Numbered from the stretch's first letter, positions 34,423 to 43,639 are shown. The stretch is DNA of 43,849 bases from Chloroflexota bacterium (GCA_016860845.1 BOKF01000066.1:1-43849), one strand, 5' to 3'. The notes: a model not told the origin generated them from the letters alone. A program made the numbers and translations.

Positions 34423-34435
34423 AAGTGAGGATAAA

Positions 34436-35713
34436 TTGAAAACTATTCGCCGCACGTATTATCTCATTCTTTCTTTATTCTGGTTTGCTACAGCCCTGCC
34501 GATGGCCCTGAATGTCCTGCTGGCCCAGGCGCGGGGCTTGAGCTTGTTTGATATTGGGCTGCTCATGGGGGGCTACTCGCTGACCATCGTCCTGCTGGAG
34601 GTCCCCACTGGCGGCCTGGCCGATACGATGGGGCGCAAACGGGTCGCGGTGCTGGCTTATGCCTGCCTGACCCTGGCCAGCCTGGTCTTTTTGCTGGCCT
34701 TTTCATTTCCGGTTTTCCTGCTGGCTTCGGTTCTCAACGGGGTGGGCCGGGCGCTCTCTTCCGGCGCGCTGGATGCCTGGTTCATTGACGCCGTTCAGGC
34801 CGCCGACCCCGAGGCGGATTTGCAGCCCGATTTGGCCAGAGCGGGCACGTTTTCTCTGCTGGCGTTGGGTAGTGCGACCCTGTTGGGCAGTTTCATCCCC
34901 CACCTTTTTCAAGACCTGCCGCCCGACGGTACTGCCGTGCTGACCCCGCTGGCACTGCCGGTGCTGCTGGCTGCGCTGTTCCACTTTATTACCCTGGTCG
35001 CCACGCTCTTGCTGCTCAAAGAGGAGCGGCGGGTAACTCCCGGGAATTGGGTGCAGCGCCTGGCCCAAACCTGGCCCACCCTGCAGACGGCCTTTGCCCA
35101 AAGCTGGAGCAATCCCACCCTTTTACGCCTCTTGGGGGTGACGGCGGCGAGCGGCCTGGCGCTCATCAGCCTGGAGACGTTGTGGCAGCCCTACTTTGCC
35201 GGTCTCCTGGGCGACGCTGAGACCCCGACCCTCCTTTTTGGCGTCATCATGGGCGGAAATTTCATTGTCGGTATGGCCGGTAACCTGCTGGCGACTCCTT
35301 TGAGCCGGCTGCTGAACCGGCGTTACGGGTTGGTCTGCGCCCTTTTCCAGGGGATTCGCGGCCTGACTCTGATCGCGCTGGCCTGGCAGAGCCACACCCT
35401 ACCCGCCGCCGTCCTCTTCTGGCTGGTCTACCTGAACATGGGGATCATTAACTCGCCGCACAGCACCCTGCTGAACCGCGAAATTCCGGCGGCGCAGCGC
35501 TCCTCGCTGCTGTCCATCGAGTCGCTGGCCGGGTATTTGGGCTGTATTGCCGGCAGCGTGGGGCTGGGGTACGTGGCGGAGCAGGTTTCGATGAGCGCCG
35601 CCTGGATTATTAGCGGGCTGGTTTTGGTGGTATCATTGGGTTTATATCTGCAAGTGGAAGCAGGCCGGCGGGAAAATAATGGCCAAAAAACCCTTATCTT
35701 CGAAACCCATTAA
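34436..35713 (+). CDS. MFS transporter
   Basis: This 425-residue, probably 12-helix protein starts at a TTG with a GTGAGG ribosome-binding sequence five bases upstream. It has the MFS motif A-like segment GGLADTMGRKRVAVLAY after the second helix. It resembles efflux transporters but carries no substrate hallmark. The final 35 bases overlap the start of the GntR gene, so the two are co-expressed. The operator-like palindrome in front suggests that the regulator controls the transporter. Confidence 0.85.
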   Translation: MKTIRRTYYLILSLFWFATALPMALNVLLAQARGLSLFDIGLLMGGYSLTIVLLEVPTGGLADTMGRKRVAVLAYACLTLASLVFLLAFSFPVFLLASVLNGVGRALSSGALDAWFIDAVQAADPEADLQPDLARAGTFSLLALGSATLLGSFIPHLFQDLPPDGTAVLTPLALPVLLAALFHFITLVATLLLLKEERRVTPGNWVQRLAQTWPTLQTAFAQSWSNPTLLRLLGVTAASGLALISLETLWQPYFAGLLGDAETPTLLFGVIMGGNFIVGMAGNLLATPLSRLLNRRYGLVCALFQGIRGLTLIALAWQSHTLPAAVLFWLVYLNMGIINSPHSTLLNREIPAAQRSSLLSIESLAGYLGCIAGSVGLGYVAEQVSMSAAWIISGLVLVVSLGLYLQVEAGRRENNGQKTLIFETH

Positions 35714-36494
35714 AAAGCAAACCCTGGCCGAGCAGATGGCCGGAAGCATCCAGGCTCTCATCCTGTCCGGCGAGCTGGAGAGCGGGGCGGCCCTGCCCAC
35801 CGAGCCGGAACTGGCCGGGCAGTTTGGGGTCAGCCGGGCCGTGGTGCGCGATGCGACCCGTATTCTAATGGCCCAGGGTTTGGTCGAGGTGAGACAGGGA
35901 GCGGGCGTGTTCGTCACTCCGCCCCAAAACGAGGCGTTTGGCGAGGCGCTGCTGCTGGCCCTGCGCCGGGCCGGGGCCACGGTCTGGGATGTCGAGCAGT
36001 TTGAGCAAATCATGCTGCCGGAGGTGGTGGCGCTCGCCGCGACGGCGGCCACTGAGGCAGAGATAGCCGAGATCCGGCGCTTGATTGACGTTTACCTGGC
36101 CGAATTTGCCGCGCATCAGGCCCGCTGGGGGGGGCAAGAAGAGACGCCGGCGGCGGAATTAGAGCGATTACGCCTGGCCTCCCAGGCCGCCATGCAGGCC
36201 GTTTTTGCAGCCACGCACAACCAGGTTTTGCAGCAGTTGGCTCAACCGCTGCTAAAATTGCGCAATTTCCGTAACTGGCGCGGCGATGAGCCGGATTCGC
36301 CGGAAACAGCGGTCAACATAGAAACTGCCTTCTGGCAGAAGTTGGGGGAGACTCTGGCGGCCAAAGACCCGGACCAGGCCCGGATAATCACGGCCCGCCT
36401 GATGCGTCTGCCGCCCGAAGCGGTCGAGGCCATGCGCCAGACCCCGGTGGGCGAGATCCCGCTGATTCCGCTGGCGCAAACCTATCAACGATAA
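35679..36494 (+). CDS. GntR-family transcriptional regulator (FadR-like)
   Basis: This 271-residue protein has an N-terminal winged helix (about 13-80), with LPTEPELAGQFGVSRAVVRDATRILMAQGLVEVRQGAGVFV, the classic GntR signature. The C-terminal all-helical domain (about 95-235) resembles FCD. FCD domains bind small organic acids and may use metal; the metal His positions are not obvious here, so the ligand is unknown. It overlaps the MFS gene by 35 bases and the converging cyclase gene by 10. It probably represses its own operon through the site at 34398-34422. Confidence 0.88.
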   Translation: MAKKPLSSKPIKKQTLAEQMAGSIQALILSGELESGAALPTEPELAGQFGVSRAVVRDATRILMAQGLVEVRQGAGVFVTPPQNEAFGEALLLALRRAGATVWDVEQFEQIMLPEVVALAATAATEAEIAEIRRLIDVYLAEFAAHQARWGGQEETPAAELERLRLASQAAMQAVFAATHNQVLQQLAQPLLKLRNFRNWRGDEPDSPETAVNIETAFWQKLGETLAAKDPDQARIITARLMRLPPEAVEAMRQTPVGEIPLIPLAQTYQR

Positions 36495-38992
36495 TCGGCG
36501 TCGGCGTAAAGCAGCTCGTAGGTCTTGACCGACTGCTCGCGGCCGCGCAGGGGCATTTCTTGATAAAAGACAGCCTGCACCGAGTTTTTAACCATCTGGT
36601 ACACGGTCTCGCTCATAAGTATTTTGCCGCCCGGCGCGTTTTCCTGGATGCGTTTGGCCACGTTGACGGTATCGCCGATGGCCGTATAATCCATCCGGTC
36701 CGACATGCCCACATTGCCCACCACAGCCTCGCCCACGTGAATCCCCACCCCGAAAGTCAGGCCGCGTTCCTCGCCGATATTTTTGTGATAATCGGTAATC
36801 ACCCGCTGCATGGCCGCCGCCGCGCGAACCGCCCGCAGGACGTGGTCGGGCTGCTCCAGCGGTGCATTGAAAATGCCCATGACCGCATCGCCGATAAATT
36901 TGTCCAGCATGCCCTCAAACATCAGGATAGACCCGGCCGCCATCGAGAGATATTCGTTCAGGGTGTCCACTAGCTCTTCAGGGGTCAGCTTTTCGCTGAA
37001 GGCGGTAAAGCCGCGAATATCGGCAAACAGGATGCTTACTTCCTGGCGATGGCCGCCCAGTTGCAGGTCAATCGGATTGGACGGCAGCCGATCCACCACG
37101 GCTGGCGAGACGTAGCGCCGGAACATATCATGGACGGCCCGCAGACGTTTCGTCTCGGTCACGTCATCCACGACTATTGTGACGCCCTGGGTCTGGTCCT
37201 GGGCGTCTTTCAAGGGGGCCAGGTTTAAGCTGAGATTAACCCGACCCCGGCCCGGCAAATCTGAGATGATCTCGTAATCGGTGTAGTGATTTTCGCGCCG
37301 GGCCACGTTGGCAATAAGGTTGGGGAAAATGGTGTTATTGAGCGGAGTCAGAACTTCGCTGTAGGGCAAGCCGACACACTCCTCCGAAGGCACGGCCAGA
37401 ATCGCCTCCGCTGCCCGGTTGTAAAGGGTAATTTTGCCGAGGATGTCCATCGTAATCACCCCGTTGTCCATACTGTCGAACACGTTCGCCATCAGATTTT
37501 TCATCTGGGTGATTTCGGCCAGGTTGCGCTGCATGCCGTCAAATAGTGTCGCATTTTCCAGGGCCAGGGCAATTTGATCGGCCAGGGTATTCAGCAGGCG
37601 CATATCTTGAACAGTGTAGGGCCGGCCCGATTTTTTGGGACCAAGCGCAAAAATACCGATGAGTTGTTCCTTTTTCAAAATGGGGATGAACCATTCGTAG
37701 TTGAGCGCCCGGAGGGTCTGGCGGTCATACTCGGGGGCGTTTTTGAATTGCAGCGAAATGTCAATCGTGTACTGGGCCAGAGGCCGCTGCTCGACGATAA
37801 GCCGCTGGGTAATCGGGGTGTCTTTTTTAAGGCTAATTGTCTTGGGCACGCCGTTGGTGCCGGTGGCCGGTAAGGTCCGCAAATTGAGCTGTTCGCCCGA
37901 CTCGGAGTCGAGGATAAACAGGGCGCTGCGATTTACCCCCAATACCTGGTTGATGTAGCTCATCGCCACGTTGGCCAATTCGCCCAGGTAGAGCCGGTTG
38001 CTGATAAGGTGGGTGTACTTCTGGATGACTTCCTGGTAGTCGTAATGCTGGCCAAAAAGCAGCCGATTGGTCAGGTATTGGCTGACCTGCCGGATCGGCG
38101 AGTAAATAACGGTTAAGAACAAGGCCGTAACTACGGCCACAGCCAGGGATTTATCCAGATAACGGGCCAAAGTTTGAGCCAGAAAATCACCCAAAAACGT
38201 CTCGACCAGGTAAATCCCAATCAAGTAAACCGAAACGGTGACGACCGTAAGAATTAAACCGCTAATGACCCAGCGGGTGACTGTACCCAGGTCTAGCAGG
38301 TTTTCGACCACAACGGTATAAGTCGCCAGCACGCCGCCAACCCCAATAATGATCAAGCCTGTTGTCCAGAACGGTTCTTGCAGGGTTAGATACAAACCGT
38401 AGCCGGCAACCAGAAGCAGCGTAGATAAAATCAGGTATCGAATGCGGTTTTTGTGGGCCGGGCTTGGCGTGCTCACCGCCTGAACGAGGCCGTTATACGC
38501 CGCCAATGTCATAAAAAATAACCACCAGGCCACGCTCAACACAAAGGCGGCATTCTCGGGATTGACCCAACCGTTGCTCCAGGCAAACAACTCGGGCGAC
38601 AAGGCCAGCCAGCCCAGGTTCAGCGCTGCGGCCAGCAGCAGGCCCACGCCCGCCCCTACCCAGGCCCAGATGGTCTGCCAGGAATTCTGTAAAAAAGCGC
38701 GGGCAAAGGTCCAATAGGTAATGCCCAGAAGGATCAGCAGGTAAGAGACCAGGTGGGGCCAGCCTAATCCTGGCAACAGCGGCGGGACGTTGCTTAAAAT
38801 AACAACTAGATCGAGAGTCCACAGGACGGTCAGCAGGAGATAAGCCAGAAAAAGACGATCAATCGGACTGTCCAGCTTGCGGCTGGACAGCATGTAAAGA
38901 CTTAAAGCCAGGTAGGCGACGGCGATACCCAAGGGGAAAATAGCCTGGCTCGGTAAAACAATTGGATCAGAAAACACGTTTTGTTGCTCCAC
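36485..38992 (-). CDS. Membrane-bound class III adenylate cyclase with GAF and PAS-like domains
   Basis: This 835-residue protein starts at a GTG after GGAGTAA. It has about eight membrane helices (12-305), a GAF domain (about 330-480), a PAS-like segment (about 490-620) and a class III cyclase domain (650-830). Metal-binding Asp658 lies in FADIRGFTAF and Asp702 in DKFIGDAVMG. The adenine-specifying pair is Lys698 and Asp774, and Asn777 and Arg781 (TVNVAKR) fit the transition-state positions. All catalytic residues are present, so it should make cAMP. It converges on and overlaps the GntR gene by ten bases. The signal sensed is unknown. Confidence 0.9.
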   Translation of the reverse strand: MEQQNVFSDPIVLPSQAIFPLGIAVAYLALSLYMLSSRKLDSPIDRLFLAYLLLTVLWTLDLVVILSNVPPLLPGLGWPHLVSYLLILLGITYWTFARAFLQNSWQTIWAWVGAGVGLLLAAALNLGWLALSPELFAWSNGWVNPENAAFVLSVAWWLFFMTLAAYNGLVQAVSTPSPAHKNRIRYLILSTLLLVAGYGLYLTLQEPFWTTGLIIIGVGGVLATYTVVVENLLDLGTVTRWVISGLILTVVTVSVYLIGIYLVETFLGDFLAQTLARYLDKSLAVAVVTALFLTVIYSPIRQVSQYLTNRLLFGQHYDYQEVIQKYTHLISNRLYLGELANVAMSYINQVLGVNRSALFILDSESGEQLNLRTLPATGTNGVPKTISLKKDTPITQRLIVEQRPLAQYTIDISLQFKNAPEYDRQTLRALNYEWFIPILKKEQLIGIFALGPKKSGRPYTVQDMRLLNTLADQIALALENATLFDGMQRNLAEITQMKNLMANVFDSMDNGVITMDILGKITLYNRAAEAILAVPSEECVGLPYSEVLTPLNNTIFPNLIANVARRENHYTDYEIISDLPGRGRVNLSLNLAPLKDAQDQTQGVTIVVDDVTETKRLRAVHDMFRRYVSPAVVDRLPSNPIDLQLGGHRQEVSILFADIRGFTAFSEKLTPEELVDTLNEYLSMAAGSILMFEGMLDKFIGDAVMGIFNAPLEQPDHVLRAVRAAAAMQRVITDYHKNIGEERGLTFGVGIHVGEAVVGNVGMSDRMDYTAIGDTVNVAKRIQENAPGGKILMSETVYQMVKNSVQAVFYQEMPLRGREQSVKTYELLYADADYR

Positions 38993-39089
38993 TTACTCCA
39001 TTACAAGGTGAAATCGGAATGTAAAATCTCTCGACGAAGTGCCCGCCGCCAGGAGACGACAGACCCCTTAATTGAATAACTCTGAGCCT

Positions 39090-39118
39090 AGCTTAGCACA
39101 AAAGTTAGAATTTTCCAA
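39090..39118 (-). promoter_or_regulatory. Putative promoter of the adenylate cyclase gene
   Basis: On the minus strand TTGGAA (39113-39118), 17 bases, then TAAGCT (39090-39095) with an upstream TG. The -35 is 4/6 and the -10 is 3/6 to consensus. It is about 100 bases upstream of the GTG start. Confidence 0.4.
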
Positions 39119-39232
39119 TTAAGTTTCCATTACGATTTTAGTGAATCTTAATACTGTAAAGTATAACACAATCAAGTTTGAAATTAGTTTGAGTTGGTTG
39201 GGAGCAGAGTACTACATATTTCAGAATTGGGG

Positions 39233-40090
39233 TCAGGCCAGTTTTGAGGAGATGAGCGCCTGCTGGCAAAAGGCCAGGCTGGCTTGCAGGTTTTGTTTGA
39301 GCTTGGTCTCGTCATCGGCTTGCAGGCTAATTGGCCCCAATTCCAGGGAAACGAGGCCATCAAAATTATCTTGGGCCAACTCGGTTAAAAAGGCAGCCAG
39401 GGGCAGCAGGCCGCAGTGGAGCAACTGGTGTTCGCGGCCGTTGTAATTGGAGAGATGGATGTGGGCGACTTTGGGCTTGACCTGCCGGTAAAAATGGAGC
39501 AAATCCTCTCGCCAGGTACCGACATGGGTCGTATCGAGGGTGAGGTAGGGAAAGCGGTTCAACTGAGCGGCGTTGTTGAAATGGTACGGTTCCAACTGCC
39601 AGGGACCGACCCGGCGGCGCGGCATATTTTCAACGGCGATTTTCACCCGGGTCTGGGCTTGAAAGGTGGGCAACTCCTGCTGGAGCCACCGGCCCAACTC
39701 TCCTGGGCCGGCCCACGGCAGCGGCAGCGAGAGTCTCCATGTCTGCTGCGGAGCCAGCACCACTCCCTGCAAACGCAGCCAGCGTGTTGGCGGATGAACC
39801 ACAACAATCTGCGCCCCCAGCAACTCGGCCAGGTGGACGCTTTGTTTGATGCGGCTGACCGGATCGGGGGGCCAGGGTGGCGGAAAAGTGGCAAAAGGGC
39901 TGTGAACGGCCAAAATCGGCAGGCGGTGGCGAGCCATCAATTTTTCGAGATGGGGCGGATGGTACGTATCGCGCCGCCCGTCAACCAGCAGTTCCAGGCC
40001 GGCAAAACCTACTTCGGCGGCCAGAGCCATCACGGTGTCAATGTCAAAATGATAGAGCGAACCGGTCGAAAGGATAACGGGAACGTTCAC
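39233..40090 (-). CDS. Sugar phosphate isomerase/epimerase-like TIM-barrel protein
   Basis: This 285-residue protein matches xylose-isomerase-like AP endonuclease/epimerase barrels: GFAGLELLVDGRRDTYHPPHLEKLM, then HSPFATF, VVVHPPTRW, KIAVENMPRR, TLDTTHVGTWRE, KVAHIHLSNY and LVSLELGP. Several of these carry the metal-binding Glu, His and Asp. Such enzymes act on sugars, inositols or hydroxypyruvate; the substrate is not evident. The GTG start (40090) lies nine bases after the 42-residue peptide gene. Confidence 0.82.
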   Translation of the reverse strand: MNVPVILSTGSLYHFDIDTVMALAAEVGFAGLELLVDGRRDTYHPPHLEKLMARHRLPILAVHSPFATFPPPWPPDPVSRIKQSVHLAELLGAQIVVVHPPTRWLRLQGVVLAPQQTWRLSLPLPWAGPGELGRWLQQELPTFQAQTRVKIAVENMPRRRVGPWQLEPYHFNNAAQLNRFPYLTLDTTHVGTWREDLLHFYRQVKPKVAHIHLSNYNGREHQLLHCGLLPLAAFLTELAQDNFDGLVSLELGPISLQADDETKLKQNLQASLAFCQQALISSKLA

Positions 40091-40099
40091 CGCCGGGTG

Positions 40100-40228
40100 C
40101 TACCTGAAAAAGAAGAACCAAAGTGCGGCCAGCAGCGAAACCAGCGCGCAGCCGGCCACAGAAACCATCAAGGCACAGGCAATCGGAGTGTAGCCTAACT
40201 CAAACTGGCGTTCATCAACGCTGAGCAT
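40100..40228 (-). CDS. 42-residue single-helix membrane peptide
   Basis: From ATG 40228 the frame encodes MLSVDERQFELGYTPIACAL followed by a hydrophobic helix ending in LAALWFFFFR. The start overlaps the stop of the upstream Cys-rich gene by 14 bases and it ends nine bases before the isomerase start. The ribosome-binding site is weak. A real small membrane protein is likely from its position and amphipathic layout, but no family was recognised. Confidence 0.45.
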   Translation of the reverse strand: MLSVDERQFELGYTPIACALMVSVAGCALVSLLAALWFFFFR

Positions 40229-40568
40229 ACGTTTTGATTTTCTCCTGCCACAGCTCCATCTTTTCACATTTACAGGGTTTAGCCTGTTTAGTCTGGCCCG
40301 GCCGGTAGCTGTGGGGACAGCTTTGAGCCATCCCCCCCTGAAAAGCCGGGGCCGAGTGATGGATGTGCCACCAATTGCCCTCGCCGCCGGCATAGCCGCA
40401 GTTATTGGCCATCGCCTGCAGATCAAAAGAAGTGCCCAGGCTCTCGGTGGGGATGGGGTAAGGAATGGCGCAGCCATAGCGTTTATCGAAGATGCAGTGG
40501 CGAGGCACGTCCGCCGGTTTTTGCCAGAAGCGGCCAAGGCGTTGAAGGTAGCTGAAGAGATTATACAA
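40215..40568 (-). CDS. Cysteine- and histidine-rich small protein, unknown
   Basis: The preferred start is a TTG at 40568 with AGGAAG upstream, giving 117 residues. An ATG at 40619 would lie inside the heptamer repeat and has no ribosome-binding site. The protein has CIFDKRYGCAIPYP, MANNCGYAGGEGNWWHIHHSAP, SCPHSYRP and PCKCEKM. The recurring Cys and His pairs suggest a metal- or disulfide-stabilised fold. No known family recognised. It precedes the 42-residue peptide and the isomerase on the same strand, following the epimerase. Confidence 0.5.
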   Translation of the reverse strand: MYNLFSYLQRLGRFWQKPADVPRHCIFDKRYGCAIPYPIPTESLGTSFDLQAMANNCGYAGGEGNWWHIHHSAPAFQGGMAQSCPHSYRPGQTKQAKPCKCEKMELWQEKIKTYAQR

Positions 40569-40595
40569 TTTGCTTCCTGACAGCAGTTTTAGGTC

Positions 40596-40643
40596 CGTGT
40601 TGCGTGTTGCGTCTTCCATTTGTTTTACGCAATACGCAATACG
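40596..40643. repeat. Inverted repeat of heptamers
   Basis: CGTGTTGCGTGTTGCGT (40596-40612) pairs with ACGCAATACGCAATACG (40627-40643) with two wobble pairs. It begins two bases past the epimerase stop and may end that transcript or be a mobile-repeat relic. A similar structure is at 43769-43838. Confidence 0.8.
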
Positions 40644-40644
40644 A

Positions 40645-41046
40645 TTACCCCGGCCGCTCGTACAGCTCAATCAGTACGCCGTGCGCCGATTTGGGGTGAA
40701 TGAAGATATATTTTTCGCCGCGCTGGTTGGTCCGGACCTGGCCCAGCACTTCCAACCCGCGGGCGGCCATCTCTGCCGTGGTGGTTTCGATGCTGTCAAC
40801 TTCCAGGCAAACGTGGTGCAGGCCCTCGCCTTTTTTGCTCAAAAATTTGGCTACACCGGAATCGTCCGTCGTCGGTTGGATTAACTCGATTTCGCCGTTG
40901 GCCGCCGGTAAAAAAGCGACCCGGACCTGTTCGGCCGGCTCCTCGGCGATGTGTTCCAGGGGTAAACCGAGCACATCCCGGTAAACGCCCAACGCTCTTT
41001 CGATATCTTCGACTACAATGGCGATATGATTTACTTTTACACTCAT
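40645..41046 (-). CDS. mce: Methylmalonyl-CoA epimerase
   Basis: This 133-residue glyoxalase-fold protein begins MSVKVNHIAIVVEDIERALG at ATG 41046. The family's metal ligands correspond to H7, Q57 (IELIQP), H78 (GLHHVC) and E127 (LIELYE), all present. The enzyme converts S- to R-methylmalonyl-CoA, feeding the mutase. It lies downstream of the mutase alpha gene on the same strand, with the repeat at 41092-41112 in the 71-base gap. The conserved length and residues make the call secure. Confidence 0.93.
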   Translation of the reverse strand: MSVKVNHIAIVVEDIERALGVYRDVLGLPLEHIAEEPAEQVRVAFLPAANGEIELIQPTTDDSGVAKFLSKKGEGLHHVCLEVDSIETTTAEMAARGLEVLGQVRTNQRGEKYIFIHPKSAHGVLIELYERPG

Positions 41047-41091
41047 GACCGCAGTCTGTTCCTTGTCAATAAGCGGGTAAACGTAACTTTG

Positions 41092-41112
41092 CAAAGCTTC
41101 GCTTTGGACTCC
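41092..41112. repeat. Degenerate member of the GGAGTCCAAAGC palindrome family
   Basis: CAAAGC-TTC-GCTTTG forms a perfect six-base inverted repeat; the outer right arm GACTCC has no partner on the left. It lies between the mutase and epimerase genes. Confidence 0.55.
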
Positions 41113-41117
41113 ATCCA

Positions 41118-42782
41118 CTACAGCAATACCGGCGGGCGATACTCTCCCCAAACTTTCCTGAGTGCATGACAGATTTCGCCGGTGGTGGCGTAAGCTTCGA
41201 CGGCGGCGAGGATAAAAGGCATCACATTCTCGCTGCCCCCCGCTGCTTTTTTAAGGTTATCCAGGGCTTGCTGCACTGCTGCCCGGTCCCGCCGCTGGCG
41301 CAGAGCAGTTAATCGCTCCCGTTGTTTTTGGGCTACACTTTCATCCACCCGCAGAAGTTCTGGATGGGTTTCCTCTTTAGCTACAAACTTGTTCACCCCG
41401 ACAATGATATCCTGCTTGCGTTCGATGGCCCGCTGGTAGCGATAAGCCGACTCCTGGATTTCGCGCTGAATATAACCCTGCTCAATCGCCGCCAGAGCGC
41501 CGCCCAACTCGTCAATCTTGGCGATGTAAGCGGCGGCCTTCGCTTCGAGCTGGTCGGTCAAATCCTCGACAAAGTAACTTCCGGCCAGGGGATCAACCGT
41601 ATCGGCCACGCCGCTTTCGTAGGCGATGATCTGCTGGGTGCGCAGGGCGACATGCACCGCCTCTTCGGTGGGCAGGGCCAGGGCTTCATCCATCGAATTG
41701 GTGTGGAGCGACTGCGTTCCCCCCAGCACCGCCGCCAGGGCCTGCATCGCCACCCGGACCACGTTATTCATGGGCTGCTGGGCGGTCAGAGTGCTGCCGC
41801 CGGTTTGGGTATGAAAACGCAGCATGCACGATTTTTCCCGCTTGGCCCCGAAACGCTCGCGCATAATTTTGGCCCATAAACGGCGAGCCGCCCGGAACTT
41901 GGCCACTTCTTCAAAGAGGTTGTTGTGGGCATTGAAAAAGAAGGAAAGCTGGCCGCCAAACTCATCCACATCCAGCCCGGCATTCAGGGCCGCCTGGACG
42001 TAGGCAATGCCGTTGGCCAGGGTAAAAGCGATCTCCTGGGCGGCGCTGCTGCCGGCTTCGCGGATGTGGTAGCCGCTGATTGAAATGACGTTCCAATGCG
42101 GCAAACAAACCCGGCAGTGGCCCATAATATCGGTGATCAGCCGCATGGAGGGTTTGGGGGGAAAGATATAGGTACCCCGGGCGACGTACTCCTTGAGGAT
42201 GTCGTTCTGCACCGTGCCGCGCAGCTTTTCCGGCGGCACGCCCTGCTTTTTGCCGACGGCAATATACATCGCCAGCAGAACCGAGGCCGGGGCATTGATG
42301 GTCATGCTGGTGGAGACTTTGTCCAGGGGGATGCCATCTAACAGCGTTTCCATATCTTCCAGAGAGGAGATAGAGACGCCCACCTTGCCCACTTCGCCTT
42401 CGGCCAATGGGTCGTCGGCATCATAGCCGATTTGAGTGGGCAAATCAAAGGCGACGCTCAGGCCGGTTTGCCCCTGGTCCAGCAAATACTTGAAGCGGGC
42501 GTTAGTTTCTTCGGCGCTGCCGAAACCGGCATACTGGCGCATCGTCCAAAAGCGGCCCCGGTACATGGTCGGCTGGACGCCTCGGGTGAAGGGATACTCG
42601 CCCGGAAAGCCGAGCCGGTCCAGGTAGCCGTCGGCGGTTTCTTCGGTGGGGAGATACAGCCGCTCGATTTCGATCTCGGAAGTCGTGACAAATTTCTCCT
42701 GCCGTTCCGGCGCGTGCATGAGCGCCGGTTTGAGTTTTCGTTCCTGCCATTTTTCTTTGTTTTTAGTGATAGAATTCGCCAT
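41118..42782 (-). CDS. mcmA: Methylmalonyl-CoA mutase, catalytic (alpha) chain lacking the B12-binding domain
   Basis: This 554-residue protein starts at ATG 42782, with AGGAG eight bases upstream. It covers the substrate-binding TIM-barrel half of methylmalonyl-CoA mutase: [15 protein letters not shown], then [29 protein letters not shown] and [18 protein letters not shown]. The cobalamin-binding domain (DxHxxG) is absent, so the enzyme must pair with a separate small subunit not found in this window. It converts R-methylmalonyl-CoA to succinyl-CoA. It sits 34 bases after the HepT toxin gene and precedes the epimerase. Confidence 0.93.
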   Translation of the reverse strand: MANSITKNKEKWQERKLKPALMHAPERQEKFVTTSEIEIERLYLPTEETADGYLDRLGFPGEYPFTRGVQPTMYRGRFWTMRQYAGFGSAEETNARFKYLLDQGQTGLSVAFDLPTQIGYDADDPLAEGEVGKVGVSISSLEDMETLLDGIPLDKVSTSMTINAPASVLLAMYIAVGKKQGVPPEKLRGTVQNDILKEYVARGTYIFPPKPSMRLITDIMGHCRVCLPHWNVISISGYHIREAGSSAAQEIAFTLANGIAYVQAALNAGLDVDEFGGQLSFFFNAHNNLFEEVAKFRAARRLWAKIMRERFGAKREKSCMLRFHTQTGGSTLTAQQPMNNVVRVAMQALAAVLGGTQSLHTNSMDEALALPTEEAVHVALRTQQIIAYESGVADTVDPLAGSYFVEDLTDQLEAKAAAYIAKIDELGGALAAIEQGYIQREIQESAYRYQRAIERKQDIIVGVNKFVAKEETHPELLRVDESVAQKQRERLTALRQRRDRAAVQQALDNLKKAAGGSENVMPFILAAVEAYATTGEICHALRKVWGEYRPPVLL

Positions 42783-42816
42783 AAGAATACTCCTTTGATA
42801 GCAGCAACGGGTCCTC

Positions 42817-43230
42817 CTATGGTGTTTTGTCATCTAATTCTGTCTCAAACAGAGCCACAAACTGCTTGAAATCCTCTAGCGCCGGAGTGATACTATCGCG
42901 TAAAATGCTGTAATTGATCTGTTCATACAAGTGGACAATAACGTTTCGCATACTGGCAGCATCCTGTAAGCGAGCTGCCAAATCTGCGGGAACTAGCCCC
43001 TGTTCTGCCGCTAACTTAAAGGTTTCACGATAGCTGCTGGGGGTTATCCCTCGTTCAGCCAGTAAATGATGCAAAATGTCGCTGGCAGCCATGACGAGTA
43101 ACTCAAGGATTCTTTCCAATTTATAATGCTCTGCCTCAACCTGGGCCAGGGACGCTCCTTGAAAAGGGGCTAAATCGGCCAAAATCTGGCGCAAGTAGGT
43201 GAGCTTACGCAAGAAAACCTCAGGGGCCAC
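42817..43230 (-). CDS. hepT: HepT-like (DUF86) toxin
   Basis: This 137-residue helical protein starts at GTG 43230, with GAGG upstream, overlapping the MntA stop by 11 bases. It carries the HEPN RNase motif R-x4-H-x-Y as R95, H100 and Y102 (RNVIVHLY). HepT toxins are inactivated when partner MntA attaches AMP to their Tyr. The pair MntA-HepT forms a type VII toxin-antitoxin system. It ends 34 bases before the methylmalonyl-CoA mutase gene on the same strand. Confidence 0.85.
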   Translation of the reverse strand: MAPEVFLRKLTYLRQILADLAPFQGASLAQVEAEHYKLERILELLVMAASDILHHLLAERGITPSSYRETFKLAAEQGLVPADLAARLQDAASMRNVIVHLYEQINYSILRDSITPALEDFKQFVALFETELDDKTP

Positions 43231-43639
43231 GTCGCACCTCTTCGGCAAATTCGTGCAGACGTTGGCGGGCAGCCCGGAGGAAGGGCAGGCTGTCATTATA
43301 GGCATGCCAGAGCTGGGCCCGGTGATGCGGCCACAAATCCGGCTCGCGTTCATAGATGAGGCACCCGTGCCGGACAATTTCCATGCCCAGCACCGGGTCG
43401 AGGTCCGCCGTAACTATCACCAGGCTGATTTCTTGCCCCAGTAGAATCTCTAACTCGGAGATCCAGTGCAGACGGGTCGCTGTTGGAAGAGAGGTAGCCG
43501 GCCACAGGGCTAAATCTATATCACTATGAGCGTGGGCTTGACCTGTCGCTTGAGAACCAAAAAGCACAGCTAGCCGGATTGGTTTCTCCTGACTCCAGGC
43601 AGCAACCGCTTCTATCAAATCTTGCATACACTCATCCAA
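43220..43639 (-). CDS. mntA: MntA-type nucleotidyltransferase antitoxin
   Basis: This 139-residue protein has the minimal nucleotidyltransferase motif G-S-x10-D-x-D: G28-S29 in AVLFGSQ and D40/D42 in SDIDLAL. A further acidic position is expected in the LEILLGQEISLVIV strand. It directly precedes and overlaps the HepT-like toxin gene. MntA AMPylates HepT to neutralise it. The start may instead be the Met five codons later; neither has a strong ribosome-binding site. Confidence 0.85.
   Translation of the reverse strand: MDECMQDLIEAVAAWSQEKPIRLAVLFGSQATGQAHAHSDIDLALWPATSLPTATRLHWISELEILLGQEISLVIVTADLDPVLGMEIVRHGCLIYEREPDLWPHHRAQLWHAYNDSLPFLRAARQRLHEFAEEVRRGP

Larger units (their letters stand above)
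33887..34435. other. 549-base gene-free gap between divergent operons
   Basis: This gap holds a strong minus-strand promoter (34160-34188), an imperfect inverted repeat (34230-34290), a strong plus-strand promoter (34363-34391) and an operator-like palindrome (34398-34422). The minus transcript should carry an untranslated leader of about 265 bases before the membrane gene. I could not match this leader to a known riboswitch class by eye. Confidence 0.7.

Noticed and set aside
40229..40537. N-terminal two-thirds of a 145-codon minus-strand frame
   Set aside because: It overlaps the Cys-rich gene in another frame and looks unnatural; only the last 42 codons fit a membrane peptide.
42783..42833. 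N-terminal extension of methylmalonyl-CoA mutase
   Set aside because: It overlaps the HepT stop and lacks a ribosome-binding site; ATG 42782 has AGGAG.
43231..43377. N-terminal extension of the HepT-like protein
   Set aside because: It lies inside the MntA gene in another frame; the GTG at 43230 has a ribosome-binding site and gives the usual HepT length.
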